Source: Streptomyces tropicalis
GTDB lineage: Bacteria > Actinomycetota > Actinomycetes > Streptomycetales > Streptomycetaceae
Assembly: GCF_029269835.1 (NCBI RefSeq)
Contig: NZ_JARJBB010000017.1
Span: 1-64,000, forward strand
Direction of reading: 5' to 3'
Length of the DNA stretch: 64,000 nt
The notes beneath the pieces are model-generated. The model saw only the letters and a program-made list of their open reading frames with translations. It was not told the origin of the DNA and did no database searches. This document shows, piece after piece, positions 1 through 8,801 of this stretch. Every line of letters starts with the position of its first letter. Position 1 is the first letter of the stretch. The translations under genes were made by a program, and so were the position numbers.

Positions 1-249
1 GGCACCCCGCACCCCGCCCCCGGCGTCCCCCCGCCCCGCGACGGCCACCGGTCCGCGTCCGCCTAGGCGTATTGACCTGAAGCGTCGTGTATGGACCCGC
101 AGCGTCGTTCGCCCGCAGGGCGGGCGGCGCGACGCAGACGCGACGTTGCGGACATGCCCCGGGTCCCGGCGCCGCGGAGCGGACGGGACTCCGACGACAG
201 GACCCGGCTCCCGATACCCCCTCGTCCCGCCGCGGGGACATCGGGCAGC

Positions 250-2760
250 ATGGCGTCCATGTCCGTTCTCACGCGCGACGAAGCGCAGACCCGTGCCCAG
301 CTCCTCGACGTCCACCGCTACACGATCGACCTCGACCTGACCACCGGGGACGAGACGTTCGACTCCGTGACCGTGATCCGGTTCGACGTGCGCCCCGGAC
401 TGGACGCCACGGACACCTTCGTCGAGCTCAAGCCCGCCGAACTGCGCTCCGCCACCCTCGACGGACAACCCCTCGACCCCGAGAGCCTGGCCGAGGGCCG
501 ACTGCCCCTGAAGAACCTGGCACCGGGCGGGCACGAACTGCGCGTCGACGCCGCCATGCGCTACTCCCGCACCGGCGAGGGCATGCACCGCTTCACCGAC
601 CCCACCGACGGCGAGACCTACGTCTACACCCAGATGTTCATGGACGACGTGCAGCGCGTCTTCGCCGCCTTCGACCAGCCCGACCTCAAATCCGTCTTCG
701 AGCTGACCGTCACGGCCCCCGACGGCTGGAGCGTCCTCGCCAACGGCGTCACCGAACACCTCGGCGGCGGACGCTGGACGGCCGCCCCCACCCCGCCGAT
801 CTCCACCTACCTCGTCGCCGTCGCCGCCGGCCCCTGGCACTCCGTGCGGACCGAACACGCCGGCCTGCCCTTCGGCATCCACTGCCGCCGCTCCCTCGCC
901 CCCCACCTCGACGCCGACGCCGACGAAATCCTCGACATCACCCGCGCCTGCTTCGACCGCTACCACGAGAAGTTCGAGGAGCCCTACCCCTTCGACTCCT
1001 ACGACCAGGCCTTCGTCCCCGAGTTCAACGCCGGCGCCATGGAGAACCCGGGCCTGGTCACCTTCCGCGACGAGTTCGTCTACCGCTCCGCCGTCACCGA
1101 CACCGAACGCCAGACCCGCGCCATGGTCGTCGCCCACGAGATGGCCCACATGTGGTTCGGCGACCTCGTCACCCTGCGCTGGTGGGACGACATCTGGCTC
1201 AACGAGTCCTTCGCCGAGTACATGGGCTACCAGACCCTCACCGAGGCGACCCGCTTCACCGACACCTGGACCGACTTCGCCGTCGCCCGCAAGAGCTGGG
1301 GCTACGACGCCGACCAGCGCCCCTCCACCCACCCCGTCGCCCCGGACGCCGTCCACGACACCGCCTCCGCCCTGCTCAACTTCGACGGCATCTCCTACGC
1401 CAAGGGCGCCTCCGCGCTGCGCCAACTCGTCGCCTGGCTCGGCGAGAAGGACTTCCTGGCCGGCATCAACACCCACTTCGCCCGCCACCGCTTCGGCAAC
1501 GCCGGCCTCACCGACTTCCTCGACTCCCTCGCCCACCGCACCGACCGCGACGTGCACTCCTGGGCCGAGTCCTGGCTGCGCACCACCGGCGTCGACACCC
1601 TCACCGCCGCCGTCGACGCACGCGCCGGCGAATGGACCCTCACCCTCGGCCACGACGGGAGCCGCCCGCACCGCGTCACCGTCGGCGTCTACGACCGCGA
1701 CCTCAGCGACGGCCGCACCCTCGTCCTGCGCGAACGCTACGAGGCCGACGTCCCGCAGACCGGCACCGCCCCGCGCCCCGGCGCCCGGCCCGCCCTCATC
1801 GTGCCCAACGACCTCGACCTCACGTACGCCAAGCTCCGCCTCGACGAGGCATCCCTGGAGACCGCGCTGCGCGGCATGTCCGGCATCCCCGACGGCCTCA
1901 CCCGCGCCGTCGTCTGGAACACCCTGCGCGACATGGTCCGCGACGGCGACCTCGCCCCCGCCGACTACCTGGCGACCGCCACCGCCCACCTCACCGAGGA
2001 GCGGGACCTCGCCGTCGTCCAGGGCGTGCTCGCCTTCGCCTCCGGGCACGTCGCCGACCGGCTGCTGCCCCCCGGCGAGCGGCCCGCCGCCCTCGACGCC
2101 CTCACCGACCTGTGCCGCGACCTCATCCGCCGCACCGAGGACGGCGACCACCCCGGCCTGCGACTGACCGCCGTCCGCCACCTCGTCTCCACCGCCACCC
2201 GCCCCGGCACCCTCGCCGCCTGGCTCAGCGAGGGCACGGTCTCCGGCGGCCCCGAACTCGACCCCGAACTGCGCTGGCGCATCCTGGCCCGGCTCGCCGT
2301 GCTCGGCGCCACCGACGAGGACGCCATCGCCGCCGAACTCGAACGCGACCCGAGCGCCACCGGCCAGGAGGGCGCCGCCCGCTGCCGCGCCGCGCTCCCC
2401 GACCCCGGCGCCAAGCAGCGGGCCTGGGACGCGATGTTCGCCGCCGACGAGCGGACCGACCTGTCCAACTACCTGTTCACCGCGACCGCCCAGGGCTTCT
2501 GGCAGCCCGAGCAGGCCGACCTCGTCAGCGCGTACGTACCCCGCTACTACGACGAGGCCGTCGCCGTCGCCGCCCGCCGCGGACCCGCCATCGCCGACGC
2601 GGCCGGCCGCTGGGCCTTCCCCGCGTACGCCGTGGACGCCGACACCCTCCGCCTCGGCGAGACCTGCCTCCGCGAGTCCGACCCGACCCCGGCCCTGCGC
2701 CGCAAGCTCGTCGACCAACTCGACGACCTGTCACGCGCACTGCGCGTCCGCGAAGGCTGA
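250..2760 (+). CDS. pepN: aminopeptidase N, M1 family zinc metallopeptidase
   Basis: Cytoplasmic zinc aminopeptidase that releases N-terminal residues from peptides; 836 codons, normal for actinobacterial M1 enzymes. The exopeptidase motif GAMEN is at residues 262-266. The zinc site is HEMAH (H296, E297, H300) followed by NESFAEY with ligand E319, giving the expected HExxH-x18-E spacing. The C-terminal half is an ERAP1-like helical domain. The frame stays open upstream, but the sequence before the ATG at 250 is Arg/Pro-rich and does not look like the family; an ATG at 259 is an equally possible start, and neither has a strong ribosome binding site. The 249 bases before it hold nothing I recognise. 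A short hairpin lies just after the stop (2770-2787). Family call is secure; exact start is not. Confidence 0.93.
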   Translation: MASMSVLTRDEAQTRAQLLDVHRYTIDLDLTTGDETFDSVTVIRFDVRPGLDATDTFVELKPAELRSATLDGQPLDPESLAEGRLPLKNLAPGGHELRVDAAMRYSRTGEGMHRFTDPTDGETYVYTQMFMDDVQRVFAAFDQPDLKSVFELTVTAPDGWSVLANGVTEHLGGGRWTAAPTPPISTYLVAVAAGPWHSVRTEHAGLPFGIHCRRSLAPHLDADADEILDITRACFDRYHEKFEEPYPFDSYDQAFVPEFNAGAMENPGLVTFRDEFVYRSAVTDTERQTRAMVVAHEMAHMWFGDLVTLRWWDDIWLNESFAEYMGYQTLTEATRFTDTWTDFAVARKSWGYDADQRPSTHPVAPDAVHDTASALLNFDGISYAKGASALRQLVAWLGEKDFLAGINTHFARHRFGNAGLTDFLDSLAHRTDRDVHSWAESWLRTTGVDTLTAAVDARAGEWTLTLGHDGSRPHRVTVGVYDRDLSDGRTLVLRERYEADVPQTGTAPRPGARPALIVPNDLDLTYAKLRLDEASLETALRGMSGIPDGLTRAVVWNTLRDMVRDGDLAPADYLATATAHLTEERDLAVVQGVLAFASGHVADRLLPPGERPAALDALTDLCRDLIRRTEDGDHPGLRLTAVRHLVSTATRPGTLAAWLSEGTVSGGPELDPELRWRILARLAVLGATDEDAIAAELERDPSATGQEGAARCRAALPDPGAKQRAWDAMFAADERTDLSNYLFTATAQGFWQPEQADLVSAYVPRYYDEAVAVAARRGPAIADAAGRWAFPAYAVDADTLRLGETCLRESDPTPALRRKLVDQLDDLSRALRVREG

Positions 2761-3353
2761 CCACCACGCGGCCGCACGTGAGCGGCCCCCGGACGGGACC
2801 CGGCCCCCGGACGGGACCCGGCCCCCGGACGGCGGCGCTCGGACGGTGGCGCGCGCCCGGTGGCGCTCGCCCGGCCTCCGCCCCGAGACCGGACGGAGGC
2901 CGCCCGGGGCCGTCCGGCCCCGGGCACGTGGCAGGGCCGGCCCCGGGCACACCGCCGGGCGCGGCCGCGCGCCTGTCCGGACGGGCATCACGCCGGCCCC
3001 CGGGCCGCCGCGGGCCCCGCCGCCGGACGACGCCTTCGGGCGGTCCCGAGGCGGGTCCCCGGCCCCGGGCGTGCCCCCGCAGGGCTCCCCGGCACCGCCC
3101 GAAGGCGTCACGCCGGGACGACGAGAGGCGCGTCCCGGGGACGGCCCGCCCACATCCGGGCGGCCGAAGGCCCCGCCGCTCGGGAGACGCCCCCGAGGCG
3201 GCAGCGGGCCCCTCTCCGCCCGGGCGGCACGCATGCCGTCCGGGCGGCACGGAACCGCCTCCCGGGTGGTGCCCGGACGAGCCGCCGGACCCCCACCGCA
3301 GGGCCGCGCCGGAGGACGGCCGCCCGCGTCGCACGCCAGGACAGCCCCCTGCA
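2761..3353. other. gene-free GC-rich spacer with short tandem repeats
   Basis: This convergent spacer of about 590 bases has no convincing gene: several long open frames exist on both strands, but they are low-complexity Arg/Pro/Gly/Ala translations without family motifs or ribosome binding sites. It opens with a small hairpin (GGCCGC, 6-base loop, GCGGCC at 2770-2787) that may help end pepN transcription. Next come two exact 18-bp tandem copies of CCCCCGGACGGGACCCGG at 2786-2803 and 2804-2821 and a partial third copy. The remainder is a patchwork of CCGGGC/GGCCGG words. Confidence 0.6.
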
Positions 3354-3971
3354 TCACCCCGTCCCGCCCTCCCGGAGCAGCTCGGCACGGCGGGGGGCCG
3401 TCTCACGGGGACCCGGGCGGCGGTTGCCGGACCGAGGGCCCAGGTCCGACGGGGCGTGCAGAGTGAAACCCAGGCGCTCCAGGAACCGCTCACCGGGACG
3501 CCAGCCCGGCGGCACACTCGCCGTCACCCGGGTCACCCCCTCCGCCCGCGCCAGCAGCGCCTCCGCCACCGCCCGGCCCAGACCCCGCCCCCGCGCCCAC
3601 GGCGCCAGCAGGAACAACCCCACCGCGACGGCCCCCGGCACCGGGTGGTCGCACACCGCGTCCACCACACCCGCCACCACACCGTCCCGCTCCACCACCA
3701 GCAGCACCTTGTCCTGCGGACCCGCCCCCTCCGGCAGCGCGTAGTACAGGCTCTGCACGTCACCCGGAGCCGACGGCAGCCCCGTCGCCGCCTCGAACCA
3801 GTCCTCGCACTCCTCGAACAGCGTGAGCAGCGCCCCCTCGTCCGCCGGCTCCGGCTCCCGGACCAGCACCCGTTCCCCGGGCACGTCGACCGGCCACCCC
3901 GGCCCGCCGGCACCTCCCCGCAACCCGGCCCGTCCCGCAGCGCTCCCACCCGCACCCACCTCGACGTCCAT
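3354..3971 (-). CDS. GNAT-family N-acetyltransferase
   Basis: A 205-residue protein with a single GNAT fold that would transfer an acyl group from acyl-CoA to an unidentified amine. The acyl-CoA binding segment is visible in the motif LLAPWARGRGLGRAVAEALL, followed by the C-terminal FLERLGF strand. The ATG at 3971 is chosen because GGAAGGGAG sits 7-8 bases upstream; the in-frame ATG 21 bases earlier overlaps that ribosome binding site. The N-terminal ~25 residues are Gly/Ala-rich and probably disordered. It is divergent from the decarboxylase-hydroxylase pair next door and might acylate their product, but it resembles generic GNAT proteins more than the siderophore acyltransferase DesC/IucB, so this link is only inference. 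Confidence 0.82.
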   Translation of the reverse strand: MDVEVGAGGSAAGRAGLRGGAGGPGWPVDVPGERVLVREPEPADEGALLTLFEECEDWFEAATGLPSAPGDVQSLYYALPEGAGPQDKVLLVVERDGVVAGVVDAVCDHPVPGAVAVGLFLLAPWARGRGLGRAVAEALLARAEGVTRVTASVPPGWRPGERFLERLGFTLHAPSDLGPRSGNRRPGPRETAPRRAELLREGGTG

Positions 3972-4136
3972 CCGGCACTCCCTTCCGCTCACGTTCGCCG
4001 CTCACCACACCCGGTCCCCGCGGAACCCCGCGGAGCAGTACCCACTTTCGGTTCCGATCGTTGGACTTTCCGGGCACGCCGCATCCCATGCCTCCACCCT
4101 GGAAGTCCGCGTGCCCAGCGCCCCGGAGGACCGCCG

Positions 4137-5501
4137 ATGAGTACGCCACCCCTCGCCTCGGGCCCCCAGGGCCCCGCCGCCCTGAGACCCCTGCTCGACA
4201 CCGTGCTCGACGCCCTCGACGGCGGCCGCACCGCCCGCGGGGGACCACTGCCCGCCGGCGGCCCGGCCGCCGTCGCCGCGCGCATGCGCGACGCCCTCGG
4301 AGAGACACTCCCCGACGAGGGCGACCCCCACGCCCTCCACACCCTCGTCCACGCCCTCGCCGAAGGATCCGCCGACCCCGCCGACCCGCTCTGCACCGCC
4401 CACCTGCACTGCCCGCCGCTCGCCGTGGCCGCCGCCGCCGACCTCGCCGCGAGCGCCCTCAACCCCTCCCTCGACTCCTGGGACCAGGCACCCGCCGCCT
4501 CCGCCCTCGAAGCCCTCGTCACCCGCGACCTCGCCCGGGAGGCCGGCCTCGCCGACGCCGTCGTCACCACCGGCGGCACCGAGTCCAACCAGCTCGCCCT
4601 CCTCCTCGCCCGCGAGACCCACCCAGGACTCCGCCTCGTCTGCGGCGCCAACGCCCACCACTCCCTGCCCCGCGCCGCCTGGCTGCTCGGCCTGCCCGAC
4701 CCCGTCGTCGTCCCCGCACCCACCGGCACCCTCGACCCCGCCGCCCTGCACACCGCCCTCACCGGACTCGGCGGCCCCCGCGGCTCCGTCCTCGTCGCCG
4801 CGACCGCGGGCACCACCGACGCCGGCCTCATCGACCCCCTCCCCGAGATCGCCGGCCTGTGCGCCGCCCACGGCGCCCGGCTGCACATCGACGCCGCCCA
4901 CGGCGGAAGCCTCCTGTTCAGCGACCGGCACCGGGACAAGCTCACCGGCCTCGAAGCCGCCCACACCGTCACCCTCGACCTGCACAAACTCGGCTGGCAG
5001 CCGCTCGCCGCCGGCATCCTCGCCGTCCGCCACCCCCGCGACCTCGCCGTCCTCGACCGGCGCGCCGACTACCTCAACGCCGACGACGACACCGAAGCCG
5101 GCCTGCCCGACCTCCTCGGCCGCTCCCTGCGCACCAGCCGCCGCCCCGACATCCTCAAGATCGCCGTCACCCTCAGAACCCTCGGCCGCCGCGGCCTCGC
5201 CACCCTCGTGGACCAGGTCTGCGCCCGCGCCCGCGAGTTCGCCGACCTGATCCACCACCACCCCGGCTTCGACCTGCACGACCGGCCCACCATCAGCACC
5301 GTCCTGTTCCGGCCGTCCGGCGCGTGCGACGAGGCCGTCGCCGCCGCACGCCGCACGCTCCTCACCGGCGGCCGCGCCGTCCTCGGCCGCGCCCGCCTCG
5401 GCGACCGCCTCTGGCTGAAAGCCACCCTCCTCAACCCCGCCGTCCGGCCCGACGACCTGGCCGCCCTCCTGAAACTGGTGGAAGGAAGCACCCCCCGATG
5501 A
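4137..5501 (+). CDS. PLP-dependent group II decarboxylase (lysine/diaminobutyrate-type)
   Basis: A 454-residue pyridoxal-phosphate decarboxylase of the aromatic-amino-acid/diaminobutyrate/DesA type. Seen motifs: TTGGTESNQLAL in the cofactor domain, NAHHSLPRAA with the ring-stacking His near 174-175, the DAAHGG motif carrying the pyridine-nitrogen Asp, and LDLHKLGWQP with the Schiff-base Lys at about 284. The ATG at 4137 follows CGGAGGACCGCCG, a good ribosome binding site. Its stop overlaps the next gene's ATG (ATGA), so it is translationally coupled to an N-hydroxylase. In desferrioxamine synthesis DesA decarboxylates lysine to cadaverine and DesB hydroxylates it; this pair has the same logic, so a diamine precursor role is likely. 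The actual substrate cannot be read from the sequence, and no iron box is visible upstream. Confidence 0.88.
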   Translation: MSTPPLASGPQGPAALRPLLDTVLDALDGGRTARGGPLPAGGPAAVAARMRDALGETLPDEGDPHALHTLVHALAEGSADPADPLCTAHLHCPPLAVAAAADLAASALNPSLDSWDQAPAASALEALVTRDLAREAGLADAVVTTGGTESNQLALLLARETHPGLRLVCGANAHHSLPRAAWLLGLPDPVVVPAPTGTLDPAALHTALTGLGGPRGSVLVAATAGTTDAGLIDPLPEIAGLCAAHGARLHIDAAHGGSLLFSDRHRDKLTGLEAAHTVTLDLHKLGWQPLAAGILAVRHPRDLAVLDRRADYLNADDDTEAGLPDLLGRSLRTSRRPDILKIAVTLRTLGRRGLATLVDQVCARAREFADLIHHHPGFDLHDRPTISTVLFRPSGACDEAVAAARRTLLTGGRAVLGRARLGDRLWLKATLLNPAVRPDDLAALLKLVEGSTPR

Positions 5502-6925
5502 ACCCGATCCCGCACCCCCCGCTGCACGCCCCCGAGACACCCCGCGACCTGGTCGGCATCGGCATCGGACCGTTCAACCTCTCCCTCGCCGCCCTGGCCC
5601 ACCCCCTCGCCGAGGTCGACGCCGCCTTCTACGACCAGCGGCCCGCCTTCGAATGGCACCCCGGCCTGCTCATCGAGGGCGCCCGCATCCAAGTGCCGTT
5701 CCTCGCCGACCTGGTCACCCTCGCCGACCCCGCCAGCCCCTGGTCCTTCCTCAACCACCTCAGACTCCAGGACCGGCTCTTCCCCTTCTACTTCGCCGAG
5801 CGCTTCCACATCCAGCGCGCCGAATACGACGCCTACTGCCGCTGGGTGGCCGAGAGCCTGCCCGCACTGCACTTCGGCCACCAGGTCGACGCCGTCCGCT
5901 GGAACCCCGAACGCGACGTCTTCGAAGTCGACTTCACCCGGCTCGACGCCGACGGCGAGATCGAGGCCCTCGGCCGCACCTACACCCGCAACGTCGTCCT
6001 CGGCATCGGCACCGAACCCCACGTGCCCGAACCGCTCCGCCCCCTCGCCGACGCCCCCGGCGTCCCCGTCGTGCACGCCGCCGACTACCTCGACCACCGC
6101 GACGCCCTGCTCGCCGCCCGACACGTCACCGTCGTCGGCTCCGGACAGTCCGGCGCCGAGATCTTCCTCGACCTGCTGCGCCGCCGCCCCGCCGGCCGGG
6201 AACAACTCCACTGGATCGGCCGCACCGCCGCCTTCGCCCCCATGGAGTACTCCAAGCTCGGCCTGGAACACTTCACCCCCGACTACACCCGCTACTTCCA
6301 CGCCCTGACCGAACCGGTCCGCGACCAGCTCGTCACCTCCCAGTGGCAGCTCCACAAGGGCATCGACGCGGACACCCTCGCCGCCATCCACGACGAGCTC
6401 TACCGCCGCACCCTGTACGGCGGCTGGCCGGACGCGGTCCTCACCCCGGGCGTCCGCGTCCGCACCGCCGGCCGCGTCGCCGCCACCCAGGTCGAACTGC
6501 ACCTCGAACACGTCGAGCAGGGCACCCGGTCCCGCCTCACCACCGACGCCGTCGTCCTCGCCACCGGTTACCGCGAACGCCCCCTCGACGGCGTCCTCGC
6601 CGGCCTCGACCCCTACCTGCGCCGCGACAGCAGCGAACGACCCCGCGTCGACGAACGCTTCCGCCTCGTCCTCGACCCGTCCGTCACCGCCACCGGATGC
6701 CAGATCTACGTCCAGAACGCCGAACTGCACACCCACGGCGTCGGCGCCCCCGACCTCGGCCTCGCCGCCTGGCGCAGCGCGACCATCCTCAACGCCGTCA
6801 CCGGCAAGGAGCCCTACCCGCTCCCCACCCGCACCGCCTACACCACCTTCGGCCTCGCCCCCCAGCACCGGATCCCGCCCCCCGGCCGCCCCGCGACCGT
6901 CACCCCCCTCGTCGATCGCCGCTGA
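5498..6925 (+). CDS. FAD/NADPH-dependent lysine/ornithine/diamine N-monooxygenase
   Basis: A 475-residue flavin monooxygenase of the IucD/SidA/DesB family that hydroxylates a terminal amine, usually the first committed step to a hydroxamate. The FAD-binding motif GIGIGPFNLSLA is at residues 17-28, the NADPH-binding motif GSGQSGAE follows in the middle domain, and the ATGYRERP motif typical of N-hydroxylating monooxygenases lies C-terminal. GGAAGGAAG precedes the start, which overlaps the decarboxylase stop. Together the two genes could turn lysine or ornithine into an N-hydroxylated diamine. No NIS synthetase (DesD/IucA-like) or NRPS gene is in the window, so the end product is unknown. Length and motifs are complete, with no sign of decay. 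Confidence 0.9.
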   Translation: MNPIPHPPLHAPETPRDLVGIGIGPFNLSLAALAHPLAEVDAAFYDQRPAFEWHPGLLIEGARIQVPFLADLVTLADPASPWSFLNHLRLQDRLFPFYFAERFHIQRAEYDAYCRWVAESLPALHFGHQVDAVRWNPERDVFEVDFTRLDADGEIEALGRTYTRNVVLGIGTEPHVPEPLRPLADAPGVPVVHAADYLDHRDALLAARHVTVVGSGQSGAEIFLDLLRRRPAGREQLHWIGRTAAFAPMEYSKLGLEHFTPDYTRYFHALTEPVRDQLVTSQWQLHKGIDADTLAAIHDELYRRTLYGGWPDAVLTPGVRVRTAGRVAATQVELHLEHVEQGTRSRLTTDAVVLATGYRERPLDGVLAGLDPYLRRDSSERPRVDERFRLVLDPSVTATGCQIYVQNAELHTHGVGAPDLGLAAWRSATILNAVTGKEPYPLPTRTAYTTFGLAPQHRIPPPGRPATVTPLVDRR

Positions 6926-7354
6926 CCCGCCCCGGCCGGAAACGGGCCGGCGGCAGGGACACCCACGCCGGGAAGCCCGGAGTGCCGGCCCGCGTCAGCC
7001 GCCGCCCCACCGACGCCAAGCCCTCCGGCTTCAGCACCCCCGTCGCGAGCATCCCTGCGCGACCCGGCCGGGTACGCGATGCCGAATGCCGATGCCGCAG
7101 ACCGGACACCCCGCAGGTTGCGATCCGGTGACCGACCGGTCAAAAAACGCGCCAACGGTGACAGAGTGGGGCGTATGACCTCAGCACCCCGTCGCAGCAC
7201 ACGACCCCCCGCCGCAGCACACGACCCCCCGCACCCACCCGGCGCAGCACACCCGAGCACACTTCAATACTTGTCAACAACACGTCACTCAAAGGTTGTT
7301 GAGTAGTCACGCAGCACCGGACTCCTACCAACCGGTAAGGCCTAGGCTCACCTC
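6926..7354. other. pyk upstream region: 20-bp tandem repeat and inverted repeat
   Basis: This spacer of about 430 bases has no credible gene. It holds two exact head-to-tail copies of CGCAGCACACGACCCCCCGC (7193-7212 and 7213-7232) and a partial third copy at 7243-7252. Further on is a perfect inverted repeat, TCAACAAC at 7274-7281 and GTTGTTGA at 7295-7302, with half-sites about 21 bp apart centre to centre, in a locally AT-rich patch. Both lie upstream of pyruvate kinase and could be regulator sites. Confidence 0.6.
7274..7302. promoter_or_regulatory. candidate operator upstream of pyk
   Basis: TCAACAAC and GTTGTTGA form a perfect 8-bp inverted repeat separated by 13 bases, so the half-sites fall on the same DNA face. 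It lies about 50 bp upstream of the pyk start. Binding by a dimeric regulator is inference; the partner is unknown. Confidence 0.4.
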
Positions 7355-8791
7355 ATGCGCCGAGCAAAGATCGTCTGCACTCTGGGGCCCGCCACCGACA
7401 CGTACGACCAGATCAAGGCACTGGTCACGGCCGGAATGGACGTCGCCCGACTCAACCTCAGCCACGGCAGCCACGCCGAACACGAGGAGCGCTACCAGCA
7501 CGTCCGCACGGCCGCCGACGAGACCGGCCACAGCGTCGGCCTCCTCGCCGACCTTCAGGGCCCGAAGATCCGCCTCGGCCGCTTCCGCGAAGGACCCGTA
7601 CTCCTTGAACGCGGCGACCCCTTCACCATCACCGTCGAGGACGGCGCCGAAGGCGACCGCCACGGCTGCGGCACCACCTACGCCGGCCTCGCCGCCGACG
7701 TCACCCCCGGCGAACGCATCCTCGTCGACGACGGCAAGGTCGGCCTCCAGGTCACCGCCGTCGACGGCGACCTGATCCACACCCGGGTCGTCGAGGGCGG
7801 CATCGTCTCCGACCACAAGGGCCTCAACCTGCCCGGCGTCGCCGTCTCCGTCCCCGCCCTCTCCAAGAAGGACGAGGACGACCTGCGCTGGGCGCTGCGC
7901 ACCGGCTTCGACGTCGTCGCCCTCTCCTTCGTCCGCAGCGGACGCGACATCAAGGACGTCCACCGCATCATGGACGAGGAGGGCCGCCGCCTCCCCGTCA
8001 TCGCCAAGATCGAGAAACCCCAGGCGGTCGAGGCCGTCGACGACATCGTCGCCGCCTTCGACGGCATCATGGTCGCCCGCGGCGACCTCGGCGTCGAAAT
8101 GCCCCTCGAACAGGTGCCCATCGTGCAGAAGCGGGCGATCACACTCGCCCGGCGCAACGCCAAACCGGTCATCGTCGCCACCCAGATGCTCGACTCCATG
8201 ATCGAGAACTCCCGCCCCACCCGCGCCGAGGCCAGCGACGTCGCCAACGCCGTCCTCGACGGCACCGACGCCGTGATGCTCTCCGGCGAGACCAGCGTCG
8301 GCAAGCACCCCGTCGAGACCGTCCGCACCATGTCCCGCATCGTCGAGGCCGCCGAGGAGGACCTCCTCGCGGGCGGCCTGCCGCCGCTGACCGAGAGCAA
8401 CAAGCCCCGCACCCAGGGCGGCGCCGTCGCCCGCGCCGCGGCGGAGATGGGTGACTTCCTCGGAGCCAGGTTCCTCGTCGCCTTCACCCAGTCGGGCGAC
8501 ACCGCCCGCCGGCTCTCGCGCTACCGCTCGCCCATCCCGCTCCTCGCCTTCACCCCCGAGCCCTCGACCCGCTCCCAGCTCAGCGCCAGTTGGGGAGTCG
8601 AGACCTTCCTCGGACCGCACGTCGACTCCACCGACGCGATGGTCGACCAGGTGGACGACCTGCTCCTGAAGTACGGCCGCTGCCGGAAGGGCGACGTGGT
8701 CGTGATCACGGCGGGTTCGCCTCCCGGCGTCTCCGGCTCCACGAACATGGTCCGCGTCCACCACATCGGCGAGGACGACAGCCCGAAGTAG
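7355..8791 (+). CDS. pyk: pyruvate kinase
   Basis: Glycolytic enzyme converting phosphoenolpyruvate and ADP to pyruvate and ATP; 478 residues, the normal bacterial length. It begins MRRAKIVCTLGPAT, the conserved N-terminal strand, followed by the phosphate-binding NLSHG segment. The PK signature MVARGDLGVEMP lies around residue 240, then the TQMLDSM and GTDAVMLSGET motifs of the barrel, and the C-terminal allosteric domain with AFTQSGDTARRLSRYR. There is no ribosome binding site; a TAGGCT -10-like hexamer at 7343-7348 ends 6 bases before the ATG, so the message is probably leaderless. An inverted repeat and a short tandem repeat lie upstream. It converges on the HTH/LAGLIDADG-like gene with only 10 bases between. 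Confidence 0.97.
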   Translation: MRRAKIVCTLGPATDTYDQIKALVTAGMDVARLNLSHGSHAEHEERYQHVRTAADETGHSVGLLADLQGPKIRLGRFREGPVLLERGDPFTITVEDGAEGDRHGCGTTYAGLAADVTPGERILVDDGKVGLQVTAVDGDLIHTRVVEGGIVSDHKGLNLPGVAVSVPALSKKDEDDLRWALRTGFDVVALSFVRSGRDIKDVHRIMDEEGRRLPVIAKIEKPQAVEAVDDIVAAFDGIMVARGDLGVEMPLEQVPIVQKRAITLARRNAKPVIVATQMLDSMIENSRPTRAEASDVANAVLDGTDAVMLSGETSVGKHPVETVRTMSRIVEAAEEDLLAGGLPPLTESNKPRTQGGAVARAAAEMGDFLGARFLVAFTQSGDTARRLSRYRSPIPLLAFTPEPSTRSQLSASWGVETFLGPHVDSTDAMVDQVDDLLLKYGRCRKGDVVVITAGSPPGVSGSTNMVRVHHIGEDDSPK

Positions 8792-8801
8792 ACCGGCGGG
8801 A

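Noticed and set aside
2846..3744. Long open frames in the spacer after pepN, both strands
   Set aside because: Translations are Arg/Pro/Gly-rich with no motif, conserved start or ribosome binding site; stop-free frames are expected at this GC content.
3354..3971. GNAT gene as a DesC-like siderophore acyltransferase
   Set aside because: It is divergent from the hydroxylase pair and its motifs are generic GNAT, not IucB/DesC-like.
7336..7354. Iron-box-like sequence (TAAGGCCTAGGCTCACCTC) before pyk
   Set aside because: The right half resembles DmdR1 iron boxes, but the left half is one base out of register and the downstream gene is pyruvate kinase; the segment is better explained as the pyk -10 region.
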